Source of the DNA: Gammaproteobacteria bacterium UBA1119
GTDB lineage: Bacteria; Pseudomonadota; Gammaproteobacteria; Pseudomonadales; Azotimanducaceae
Reading direction: 5' to 3'
Assembly (NCBI GenBank): GCA_002313255.1
Contig: DCBA01000038.1
Location: 1 to 31,472, forward strand
DNA: 31,472 nucleotides
Shown here: piece by piece, positions 1 to 6,993 of the stretch
How positions within the stretch are numbered: position 1 is the first letter of the stretch
Layout of the letters: each line of letters starts with the position of its first letter
Program-made: the position numbers and the translations under genes
The notes under the pieces: model-generated
What the model was told of the DNA's origin: nothing
Seen by the model: the letters and a program-made list of their open reading frames with translations, nothing else
Databases searched by the model: none

Positions 1-17
1 TCTTTGTTGGGCACGAC

Positions 18-93
18 TGGTGGGTGTTGCAGGGCTTGAACCTGCGACCTACGGCTTGTAAGGCCGTCGCTCTCCCAACTGAGCTAAACACCC
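18..93 (-). tRNA. tRNA-Val (anticodon UAC), CCA encoded
   Basis: Reading the minus strand gives a complete cloverleaf. The acceptor stem is GGGTGTT paired with AACACCC. The D-arm is GCTC...GAGC. The anticodon stem ACGGC/GCCGT closes the 7-nt loop CTTACAA, which puts anticodon TAC at plus positions 58-60 and reads GTA valine codons. The T-arm contains GGTTCAAGCC. The discriminator A is followed directly by an encoded CCA (plus-strand TGG at 18-20), as is common in gammaproteobacteria. The mature 5' end is at 93. Fold and anticodon are read directly from the sequence. Confidence 0.96.
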
Positions 94-110
94 GCGCTAA
101 CCGGTCGCGT

Positions 111-138
111 ATCTTACTCTCGCGCCCTATTCTGTCAA
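111..138 (-). promoter_or_regulatory. sigma70-type promoter of the tRNA-Val gene
   Basis: On the minus strand a perfect -35 box TTGACA (plus 133-138) is separated by 16 nt from a -10 box TAAGAT (plus 111-116). Transcription should start near 103-105, about 10 nt before the mature tRNA 5' end. The stretch between the -10 box and the tRNA is GC-rich (CGCGACCGG), resembling the discriminator of stringently controlled stable-RNA promoters; that regulatory reading is inference. Confidence 0.75.
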
Positions 139-169
139 ACAAACTCCTTCTGCTGGCTCGTCGAAGACA

Positions 170-1855
170 TCAGTTCCTTAATACCCGTCCTGCATATGCC
201 CCCGTATGTTGTCCGTCTTCCATGAATACCGCCCCATTCACGATCACCTGATCGTATCCACTACCCCGTTGGACATAACGACCCGCTCCCGCAGGGAAGT
301 CATGTTTGTACTCAGGTAGCCCCAACGATAATTCATCGATGTCGATCACATTGATGTCTGCTCGCGCACCTTCACGCAAAACACCACGATCAGCAATCCC
401 AAAAATTTGAGCTGTATCGCTAGTCCAACCACGAATCGCCTCTTCAAGGGATATCACTTGCCGGTCTCTCACCCAATGGCTCAACAACCAAGTGGGTGAA
501 CTTGCATCCATAATCTGACCTACATGCGCGCCAGAATCTCCGAGACCCATTGCGACGATTGGGTTAGTAATCATTTCTTGAACGGCATCCATGCTTTGAT
601 TCAAACCTGGGTGATAAAGCACCACTCGGCCTTTGTGTTCTCGATTTAATTCGATAAACGCCTCAACCGCAGAGAGGTTTCGCTCCGAGGCATAGGACGC
701 CAGAGAGTTCGACGCGTCGTGCGCGTAATCCACCTTTCCGTCAGTCAATATAAACGCAAGACTGAAGTCGATTTGTGCCGGTTGATCAAGATCAATCAAA
801 TTTCGACGAATGGTCTCATCCTCTAACGCTTCTACCCGTTTCGCCATCGGGAGTTCTGCTAGCGCCTTCCAACTACTAGACGCTGCAAACGGGGTCCTAT
901 GATCCAACGCAAAAAGCCCACCAACGCCTCGTGCCGTGGTTTGAGGTCTGAGCCGCGCACCCTTGGCGTTTTCTTCTTCTACAAATCCAATTATCTGACG
1001 ATACAGTTCTGGCCTTCGATAACTGTGCACAACACCAAACGTAGCGTTCAAATTATTTTCACGACTTAGCTGCCCCACCCACGCGATTTCATCGCGCGTT
1101 TTGGGAAGACCTTTTTCGTGATCGCGTTCCCCCAACCGTAATGCCCCCTCGAAAACGCCTTTACCGTGTTTGCCCATTACGCGGCCTATTGCGAGCAACT
1201 CGTTTTTCGCAGCATGGGTGCCTGGTACAAACCTCCCGTCCGGAACTCGATGCATAAACGTCCGCGACGTTGAGAAACCTAACGCTCCCGACCCGATTGC
1301 CTCGTCGACCAAATCACAAATCTTTTCGATATCTTCGTTGCCAGCCGGGGCCTCATCCAGACTACGCTCACCCATTGCGTGGTATCTAACAGCACAATGA
1401 CCGACCATGCCCCCAACGTTTACGCCCTTATCCATTCGATCGAGAGCATCCAAATACTCGCCATAGGATTCCCAATCCCAATCCAACCCGGCGTTGATAG
1501 ATTCGGCTGGTATGTCCTCGACCGACTCCATCAAATTGGCAAGGTAGTCTCTGTCCTCGGGTTTACACGGGGCAAAGGTTACTCCGCAGTTGCCAAGTAC
1601 AACCGACGTAACTCCGTGATAGCACGACGAAGAGGCTATGGGATCCCAGGCAATTTGCGCATCGAGGTGCGTATGAATATCCACAAATCCAGGAGTCACC
1701 GTTTTTCCGTCAGCGTCGATTTCCCGCTTCGCTCTGGAAGGCACATCACCAACCGCCACGATCCGATCCCCGTCGACGGCAAGGTCCGCTCTTCGCGGCG
1801 GGGAGCCGGTTCCATCAACAACGGATCCATTGCGAATGACTAAATCGTGGGGCAC
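170..1855 (-). CDS. N-acyl-D-amino-acid deacylase (D-aminoacylase)-like amidohydrolase
   Basis: A 561-residue member of the amidohydrolase superfamily, resembling the D-aminoacylase/amidohydrolase-3 group that hydrolyses N-acyl-D-amino acids or related amides in the cytoplasm. The N-terminal beta-sandwich strand IRNGSVVDGTG leads to the metal-binding motif H61-T-H63-L-D65. Later segments include GNCGVTFAP, VGHCAVR, the helical SGALGFSTSR stretch, GLGDSGAH with the catalytic-type Asp, and a C-terminal ADINVIDIDEL return to the sandwich. Length is typical of the family. The start is GTG at 1855, chosen because AGGAG lies 6 nt upstream. The gene lies 50 bp downstream of the LLM monooxygenase on the same strand, probably in one operon. 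The true substrate is unknown; family members are often mis-specified as D-aminoacylases. Confidence 0.85.
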   Translation of the reverse strand: MPHDLVIRNGSVVDGTGSPPRRADLAVDGDRIVAVGDVPSRAKREIDADGKTVTPGFVDIHTHLDAQIAWDPIASSSCYHGVTSVVLGNCGVTFAPCKPEDRDYLANLMESVEDIPAESINAGLDWDWESYGEYLDALDRMDKGVNVGGMVGHCAVRYHAMGERSLDEAPAGNEDIEKICDLVDEAIGSGALGFSTSRTFMHRVPDGRFVPGTHAAKNELLAIGRVMGKHGKGVFEGALRLGERDHEKGLPKTRDEIAWVGQLSRENNLNATFGVVHSYRRPELYRQIIGFVEEENAKGARLRPQTTARGVGGLFALDHRTPFAASSSWKALAELPMAKRVEALEDETIRRNLIDLDQPAQIDFSLAFILTDGKVDYAHDASNSLASYASERNLSAVEAFIELNREHKGRVVLYHPGLNQSMDAVQEMITNPIVAMGLGDSGAHVGQIMDASSPTWLLSHWVRDRQVISLEEAIRGWTSDTAQIFGIADRGVLREGARADINVIDIDELSLGLPEYKHDFPAGAGRYVQRGSGYDQVIVNGAVFMEDGQHTGAYAGRVLRN

Positions 1856-1905
1856 TGGAATCTCCTGATCTCGCTCAAGGTGAGACTAGCACGCAGATGT
1901 CATTC

Positions 1906-2775
1906 TTACCCATTCAGATCAGCAAACGACCGCAGAATATGGCGATTCGTCTCTACGTCTCGCGAATGGCTATCAAGAACGACCTCGTCTACACCAGCGT
2001 GCTCGTATGCTTGGAGCATTGCCGCTAGTTCTTCTAGAGTGCCTTTCATGGTGACTCGCTCTTCGACGGGGCGATCCCACGATCGATCCATAATAGTCGT
2101 CATCGAACGTACCGATACGTCGATCGTGTCACTTTTCCTCTGTCGAAGTTCGTTCACAACGGGAGCTATATCTTGCGGACTCTGGCTGAGCGTATGCCAA
2201 CCATCGCCGTGCTCTACGACCCGTTCGATTGCTCGCCTTGAAGTCCCCCCGATCAATAACGGCGGATACGGTTTTTGAACTGGTTTAGGTTCAAACTGTA
2301 AATCATTGAAATTAAAGTACTTTCCATTAAATATTGGATACCTTTCAGTCCAAAGTATCTTCATCGCCGTTAACATCTCATCGGCGATTCGACCTCGATG
2401 AGTAAAGGAAACACCAAGGTTTTCGAATTCATCTTCAGTCTGAGCAACACCAACCCCTAAGCTAACCCTCCCTCCTGAATAGTCGTCCAAGGAAGCAACT
2501 CTTTTCGCGAGCTGTACCGGGTGATGCCAAGGTAGAACCAGAACCGACGTGCCCAAACGGACCTTCGACGTTGCTCCTGCCACCGCCGTTAAGATAGTGA
2601 GCGCCTCATGGTAGGGCGCATCGCCAAGACGACTCGCGACGTAGGTTGCATGAAACAAGTGCTCACTGACCCAGACGGAGTGATATCCCAGGGATTCCGC
2701 TTCGACGGCAAGCGTTACCAGATCGTTAACGTGCGCGATCCCCTGGTTGTTCGGCAAACTGAACCCAAGTTTCAT
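1906..2775 (-). CDS. LLM-class flavin/F420-dependent oxidoreductase (TIGR03619-like)
   Basis: A luciferase-like monooxygenase-fold protein of 289 residues. It opens with MKLGFSLPN, has the HSVWVSEH substrate/flavin-contact region, then KVRLGTSVLVLPWHHPVQLAK, the conserved SGGRVSLGVGVA phosphate-binding turn, the EPKPVQKPYPPLLIGG strand and a GDGWH segment near residue 200. These are hallmarks of the bacterial LLM family that uses reduced FMN or F420. The reading frame stays open to 2886, but that longer form would run into the divergent RraA gene at 2837. The ATG at 2775 matches the family N-terminus and has GGGAAA about 9 nt upstream. It is transcribed together with the downstream amidohydrolase. 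Substrate and cofactor cannot be read from the sequence. Confidence 0.88.
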   Translation of the reverse strand: MKLGFSLPNNQGIAHVNDLVTLAVEAESLGYHSVWVSEHLFHATYVASRLGDAPYHEALTILTAVAGATSKVRLGTSVLVLPWHHPVQLAKRVASLDDYSGGRVSLGVGVAQTEDEFENLGVSFTHRGRIADEMLTAMKILWTERYPIFNGKYFNFNDLQFEPKPVQKPYPPLLIGGTSRRAIERVVEHGDGWHTLSQSPQDIAPVVNELRQRKSDTIDVSVRSMTTIMDRSWDRPVEERVTMKGTLEELAAMLQAYEHAGVDEVVLDSHSRDVETNRHILRSFADLNG

Positions 2776-2836
2776 AGTTGATTTATTTCCCATATGAGTT
2801 GTTACCATACCGTTAAAACCTTGAGAGAAAGAAGTT

Positions 2837-3544
2837 ATGAGCGAAATCGACGAATCCGTGTTGGATGCACTTAGGGAACTCGACACGCCTACCGTATGTA
2901 ATGCGCTCGAAGTTGTCGTCCCAGCGCGTCGTGGCTACGGATACACCACCGATCCCCTCGTTTGTTCTCGACCTGAACTTGGGAGCATGGTGGGGTTTGC
3001 ACGGACTGCAACAATACGAGCCATGCACCCAAACGATAAGCGCGGGCAAGAGGCACGTGAAATTGGAGATGGCTACTACCGATACGTGGATGAAGGTGGC
3101 CCGAAACCCAGCATCGCCATCATCCAAGATCTGGACGGCGAATCACGCGGCTACGGCTCCATGTGGGGGGAGGTAAATAGCAATATCCATCGCGGTTTAG
3201 GCTCTTTAGGCGTGATCACGGACGGCAGCGTTCGTGATCTGCCGGATATTGCGCCCGGATTTCAGTTGCTTGCCGACCGCATCGGACCATCGCACGCGTA
3301 CGTTCATACGGTCGCTTACGCTTGCCCCGTTAGCGTTGCAGGCATGCGCGTTGTCGATGGCGATCTTATCCATGCCGATCAACATGGAGCCGTAGTGATC
3401 CCTCTAGACGTAGCTTCTCAGGTAGCGGCCGCTGCAGCGGCCATCGCTAGGCGTGAGAGAGTGATTATCGAAGCTGCCCAACAACCAGGTTTTAATATGG
3501 ACGCATTACACAAGGCCCAAGGGCAGGCCGCCGAGATTCATTAA
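2837..3544 (+). CDS. RraA family protein (HMG/CHA aldolase-like)
   Basis: A 235-residue RraA/MenG-fold protein. The N-terminal segment ELDTPTVCNAL matches the family's D-T-x-x-x-x-D/N-A-L start. The core has IQDLDG, a GEVNSNIHRGLGSLGVITDGSVRDLPDI-type block, in which the invariant G...DG..RD..D metal/pyruvate-binding residues are visible, and a C-terminal GDLIHADQHGAVVIP strand. Family members include 4-hydroxy-4-methyl-2-oxoglutarate/oxaloacetate aldolases and RNase E regulators. A catabolic lyase role is more likely here than RNA regulation, because of the extra sequence and the catabolic context. Start ATG at 2837 has GAAAGAAG upstream. It is first in an operon: only 1 bp separates its stop from the thioredoxin-fusion gene, followed by the UGSC selenoprotein. 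Confidence 0.85.
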   Translation: MSEIDESVLDALRELDTPTVCNALEVVVPARRGYGYTTDPLVCSRPELGSMVGFARTATIRAMHPNDKRGQEAREIGDGYYRYVDEGGPKPSIAIIQDLDGESRGYGSMWGEVNSNIHRGLGSLGVITDGSVRDLPDIAPGFQLLADRIGPSHAYVHTVAYACPVSVAGMRVVDGDLIHADQHGAVVIPLDVASQVAAAAAAIARRERVIIEAAQQPGFNMDALHKAQGQAAEIH

Positions 3545-3545
3545 C

Positions 3546-5108
3546 ATGGCCGGCGCAATCCTTCCCGCATTCGCTCTCGAAGACATGATCGGGGGCCAGC
3601 ATGCGTTCCCTGAGGCGAATCGAACAGTTATTTGTTTCGTAAAGGAGGATTGTCCGACCTGTAACCTCGTGATGCCTCTGTTGGAAGCAGCGAATTCGTC
3701 AACGAAAGCCCTTACATTGACCGCAGGCCAAACTGCCGAAGGCAATGAGACGTTGATTGAAAGGCATGGATTGACGATGCCGCTACTTGATGACTCCACG
3801 CTGAAGGTGTCTTTCGCGTACGACGTGGAAACGGTGCCTCTCGTTGTGCTTGCCGATGCCGACGGAAAGGAACTTGATCGATTGGTCGGCTTCGACCGTA
3901 AAGAGTGGTCGGGCTTTTTTGACAAACACCTTTCAGATACCCAAATTGATTGGGACGATTACCCAGAATGGCGTCCTGGATGCGGCTCACTAACGCAAGA
4001 CCCCGTCATAGCAGACCGATTGCGGGCCGAAGCAGAAAATAGTCCCCTTCGGGCACGCAAAATCGAAATTGCACCAAGTGACGATGTCCACGAATTCATG
4101 TTCGATCAAGGCTTTACCGATGGTCTACCCGTCGTTCCACCTACCCCAGAACGAGTGATGAGGATGCTCGCAGGGACGTCTCGCGATTCCCAAGAGCTTG
4201 TTGCAACGATGCCGCCAAACATGGCACCAGCAACCGTAGAAAAGATCGCCGTGAACGCGGTCCTCGCGGGATGCCGGCCCGAGTATTTGCCCGTCGTTAT
4301 CGCAGCGATCGAAGCCATATGTACCGACGAATTCAATTGCCACGGTGTGTTTGCAACCACCATGGGCGCATCGCCCGTCATGATCATTAACGGACCCATC
4401 CGCGAGCGTATTGGACTAAACGTCCGTATGTCGGCACTGGGTCAGGGATCGAGAGCAAACGCCACCATCGGTCGCGCCGTGCGATTAGCCGTCCGTAATA
4501 TCGGCGGCGCCGAGCCAGGCGGGACTGAACGCTCAACGCTCGGGAGTCCCATGAAATTCACCATGTGTTTCGGCGAATGGGAAGAACGCAGTTCTTGGGA
4601 CCCACTGCACGTCGAACGTGGCTTCGACAAGAACGATTCAGTCGTCACGGTCTTCGCAATGTCGAGCGGACCCACACTAATTGTTGACCAAAATTCCCGA
4701 TCTGCACCGCAACTCGCGGGCAGCTTCGGTTTGTCAATGGAATCCGCACACCACGTCCGCGCCCATAACGGCGGCGACGGGATATTGGTCGTCTGTCCTG
4801 AACACGTCGACACGCTAGAACGCGACGGATACACCAAAGCCGACATACGACGACGCATCCAGGAAGTTACTACCGTTCCCTTGAAGGACCTGGTGGCAGA
4901 CGACGTCTCAGGGGCCGGGATTGATCCCGCCAGAGCCGCGAGCATGACCGACGATATGCTCAATCGCCCTTCTCCAAAATTCGCATCGGAGGACAACATT
5001 CATATTGTCGTTGCAGGCTCCGACGCAGGAAAATTTTCAGCCGCTTTCCATGGATGGGCCAGCGGACCTATGGGATCCATTCCGGTATCCCGTAAGATTG
5101 ATGTATAA
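3546..5108 (+). CDS. Thioredoxin-domain fusion protein, partner of UGSC selenoprotein
   Basis: A 520-residue two-domain protein. Residues 1-130 form a thioredoxin-like domain: strand TVICFVKEDC, redox motif C36-P-T-C39, and a V97-P98 cis-proline site before the strand LVVLADADG. From about residue 179 a second domain of unknown function begins with the GFTDGLPVVPPT signature, followed by LAGCRPEYLPVV and CTDEFNCHG, with several cysteines (GCRPE, ICTDEFNCHG, MCFGEW, VVCPEH) that could exchange disulfides or bind a ligand. There is no signal peptide, so it is cytoplasmic. The gene starts 1 bp after RraA and ends 50 bp before the UGSC selenoprotein start, so co-transcription is likely. I infer that the thioredoxin domain recycles a Sec/Cys redox centre in its neighbour; the chemistry is unknown. 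Confidence 0.75.
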   Translation: MAGAILPAFALEDMIGGQHAFPEANRTVICFVKEDCPTCNLVMPLLEAANSSTKALTLTAGQTAEGNETLIERHGLTMPLLDDSTLKVSFAYDVETVPLVVLADADGKELDRLVGFDRKEWSGFFDKHLSDTQIDWDDYPEWRPGCGSLTQDPVIADRLRAEAENSPLRARKIEIAPSDDVHEFMFDQGFTDGLPVVPPTPERVMRMLAGTSRDSQELVATMPPNMAPATVEKIAVNAVLAGCRPEYLPVVIAAIEAICTDEFNCHGVFATTMGASPVMIINGPIRERIGLNVRMSALGQGSRANATIGRAVRLAVRNIGGAEPGGTERSTLGSPMKFTMCFGEWEERSSWDPLHVERGFDKNDSVVTVFAMSSGPTLIVDQNSRSAPQLAGSFGLSMESAHHVRAHNGGDGILVVCPEHVDTLERDGYTKADIRRRIQEVTTVPLKDLVADDVSGAGIDPARAASMTDDMLNRPSPKFASEDNIHIVVAGSDAGKFSAAFHGWASGPMGSIPVSRKIDV

Positions 5109-5158
5109 ACGTAGTTCATAATGACAGAAACAAACGTCGTAATTGCATGAGGCCAAAC

Positions 5159-5677
5159 ATGACGACCATCTTAGATCCGACCGACGAACGAGTCCCGATT
5201 GAACGATCAGTAACCAAACGACCAACGGAAATTGTCGGGACGCTCGCGTTACTAGACATCGCCAAGCCACGCGGCAACGTGTTGCTTGATCAGTTGGAAG
5301 CGAAGCTCCACGAAAAACTACCGCTAATTAAGATTAACCGGTATACCAAACCCACGTTCACGAAACCGGCCCCGGGATCGTTACGTCAGGAGATCAAAGC
5401 TAACAACGATTTCGTTGTTGAAGCTCTAGCGGACTGAGGCTCCTGTACCACGTGCAGTTTGCATGACACGGTATGGTTTGAGATCCAAGGGATTCCCTCG
5501 GTGAGTGTCGCGTCGAGCGAATTTGAGGATGCCGCAGAAACCCAGGCCAATGCATTGGGAATGCGAGATGCGCGCCGCGTCTTCGTTCCTCATCCTATCC
5601 AAGACGCCAACGATGCCGAAATGAGATCAAAGGCGGATGGATGCATTGATGCCGTGATCGCAGCTTTAACAGGGTGA
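5159..5677 (+). CDS. UGSC-family selenoprotein (in-frame UGA at 5435-5437 read as Sec)
   Basis: The frame from ATG 5159 runs to TGA at 5435-5437 and continues open in the same frame to TGA at 5675-5677. Read through, it gives a 172-residue protein with U93-G-S-C96-T-T-C99. The sequence just before (NDFVVEALAD) and after (SLHDTVWFEIQGIPSVSV) forms one continuous conserved-looking domain, as in the UGSC family first recognised in marine metagenome selenoproteome surveys; cysteine homologues carry CGSC. Start 5159 is chosen over 5147 because GAGG (5149-5152) lies 6 nt upstream and MTTILDPT fits the family start. A hairpin with SECIS geometry begins 5 nt after the UGA. U93 and C96 could form a selenenylsulfide redox pair. 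The biochemical function is unknown. The selenocysteine genes selA/B/C/D are not in the window, so recoding is inferred. Confidence 0.87.
5435..5437 (+). other. UGA codon proposed to encode selenocysteine
   Basis: This TGA replaces the first cysteine of a CGSC motif. The downstream frame is open for 79 codons with family-like sequence, and no ribosome binding site precedes the next ATG (5459) to support a separate gene. That ATG would remove the GSCTTC motif and begin inside the hairpin. Confidence 0.85.
5443..5476 (+). promoter_or_regulatory. Bacterial SECIS element
   Basis: The hairpin lies inside the coding sequence just 3' of the UGA. The lower stem CTGTACC (5443-5449) pairs with GGTATGG (5470-5476), 7 bp with two G-U pairs. 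An asymmetric internal loop follows (A5450 opposite ACAC 5466-5469). The upper stem CGTGCA (5451-5456) pairs with TGCATG (5460-5465), 6 bp with one G-U. The apical loop is GTT (5457-5459), opening to AGTTT if the last A-U pair frays. The loop begins 19 nt after the UGA with a G followed by U, matching the spacing range and the conserved loop G described for bacterial SECIS elements that bind SelB. Pairing was worked out by hand. Confidence 0.72.
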
Positions 5678-5696
5678 GCTAGATTCATGTTTTGAG

Positions 5697-5732
5697 GACA
5701 CCGGCTCTTGATTTCGATCCAGAGCTAGTGTC
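5697..5732 (+). terminator. Possible terminator after the UGSC operon
   Basis: An imperfect hairpin in the 78-bp gap between convergent genes: GACAC (5697-5701) with GTGTC (5728-5732), a C/A mismatch and a G-U pair, then GCTCT (5704-5708) with AGAGC (5721-5725) around a 12-nt loop. It is followed on the plus strand by ATTTCATT, only a weak U-tract, so termination efficiency is uncertain. Confidence 0.42.
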
Positions 5733-5755
5733 ATTTCATTCCGATCAGTCGCCAG

Positions 5756-6937
5756 CTATGCGACGGCACCTTCTTCAACGAGGGACTTAATTCGGGCCTC
5801 ATCGATGTCGAAACTTGCCAGTACGTCACGACTATGTTCGCCCGGATCTGGCGCGGCATGATGAAACGCCTCGGGATGGGCATGGCTAGACAAATTAATG
5901 GGCGACCGTATCAATTGAACGTCTCCGAGATCAGCATGTGGTGCTGGCACTTGCATTCGCAGAAACTCGGCCTGCGGATTATCGAAGCCCTCTTTAATAT
6001 CGTTGATCGGGCCACACGGCACACCTGCATCGTTAAGTTTTTCAACAAGCTCAAGTGTACTGAATGATGCGATGGCGGACTCCATATCAACCTTAAGCTG
6101 CTGCTTGTGGTGGAGACGATCGCGAGCCGACGCGTACTCCTCACGGTGACGCAAATCGTCATCCTCAACCGCGTCAAGAAAGCTCGCCCACATGCGTTCC
6201 GTTGGCGCCGCGATATTTACGAATCCATCCGCGCACGCAAATGTTCCCATCGGGAAAGCCGTCGGATGATCATTGCCCTGCTGCGCGGGAACGTCCCCGA
6301 GCATCGTGTACCTCGCGCCCTGGAAGTCGAGCTTCGATAACATAGACTCAAGCAACGAGGTATGAACCCACTGACCCTTACCGGTGCGCTCACGATCCAA
6401 TAGCGCGAGCAAAATACCTTGACCAAGGAACATCCCTGCGGCGGTATCACTAATCGCAATACCGACTCGCATAGGACCGCGACCCGGTTCTCCCGTGATC
6501 GACATGAGCCCGCTCATTCCTTGCACGATCTGGTCGACGCCGGGACGATCACGGTAAGGCCCTTCCTGACCGAAACCGGAGATGCTTGCGTATATCACCC
6601 GTTCGTTAACGGCACGAACCGACTCGTAATCAATTTGCAATCGGTGTTTTACGTCGGCGCGAAAGTTTTCAACGATCACATCCGCTTGCTTGGCTAAATC
6701 CAAGAACAAGACGTGCCCTGCCTTGTTTTTCAGGTCTATGCACAAACCACGTTTGTTGCGATGCAAGTTTTGCTCATCCGGACCCCGCCGAGTCCCAGTA
6801 ATAGAGCCCGCTGTCGCGGGTGGCTCGATCTTGATGACATCAGCTCCCCAATCAGCGAGCAATCGCACCGCCGTGGGGCCTGCCCGAGCGATGGTTAAAT
6901 CGAGAACCTTGTAACCCGATAACGGTAGCGCACCCAT
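5756..6937 (-). CDS. CaiB/BaiF family CoA transferase (family III)
   Basis: A 393-residue family III CoA transferase, which moves CoA between carboxylic acids through an aspartyl-CoA thioester in the cytoplasm. The N-terminal GYKVLDLTIARAGP and LLADWGADVIKIEPP segments, NKRGLCIDLK, VIVENFR and YASISGFGQEGPY are family signatures. The catalytic aspartate is D164 in AISDTAAG. The C-terminal VPCGPINDIKEGFDNPQ motif is present. Length is normal. Start ATG 6937 has GAGGAT upstream. The substrate is unknown: formyl-, carnitine-, succinyl- and bile-acid-type enzymes share this architecture. It converges with the UGSC operon and lies near the acyl-CoA dehydrogenase, consistent with organic-acid catabolism. 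Confidence 0.9.
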   Translation of the reverse strand: MGALPLSGYKVLDLTIARAGPTAVRLLADWGADVIKIEPPATAGSITGTRRGPDEQNLHRNKRGLCIDLKNKAGHVLFLDLAKQADVIVENFRADVKHRLQIDYESVRAVNERVIYASISGFGQEGPYRDRPGVDQIVQGMSGLMSITGEPGRGPMRVGIAISDTAAGMFLGQGILLALLDRERTGKGQWVHTSLLESMLSKLDFQGARYTMLGDVPAQQGNDHPTAFPMGTFACADGFVNIAAPTERMWASFLDAVEDDDLRHREEYASARDRLHHKQQLKVDMESAIASFSTLELVEKLNDAGVPCGPINDIKEGFDNPQAEFLRMQVPAPHADLGDVQLIRSPINLSSHAHPEAFHHAAPDPGEHSRDVLASFDIDEARIKSLVEEGAVA

Positions 6938-6993
6938 ATGTTGCGATCCTCAAAAGTTGTCACGATGGTGAATTGGATCCGTCGATGCAACCG

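Noticed and set aside
2776..2886. Longer N-terminus of the first LLM enzyme starting at 2886
   Set aside because: The extra residues do not resemble the family and would overlap the divergent RraA gene. The ATG at 2775 gives the family-like MKLGF start.
2837..3544. RraA as a regulator of RNase E
   Set aside because: The operon context with redox and catabolic genes and the intact aldolase-like DG..RD..D motif favour the lyase branch; sequence alone cannot exclude regulation, but nothing supports it.
5121..5150. Nine-codon leader ORF (MTETNVVIA) overlapping the possible UGSC start at 5147
   Set aside because: There is no Shine-Dalgarno before it, and the GAGG-supported start at 5159 explains translation of the next gene without it.
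5459..5677. Separate 72-codon gene starting at ATG 5459
   Set aside because: It has no ribosome binding site, its start lies in the SECIS-like hairpin, and its residues continue the UGSC family frame from 5159.
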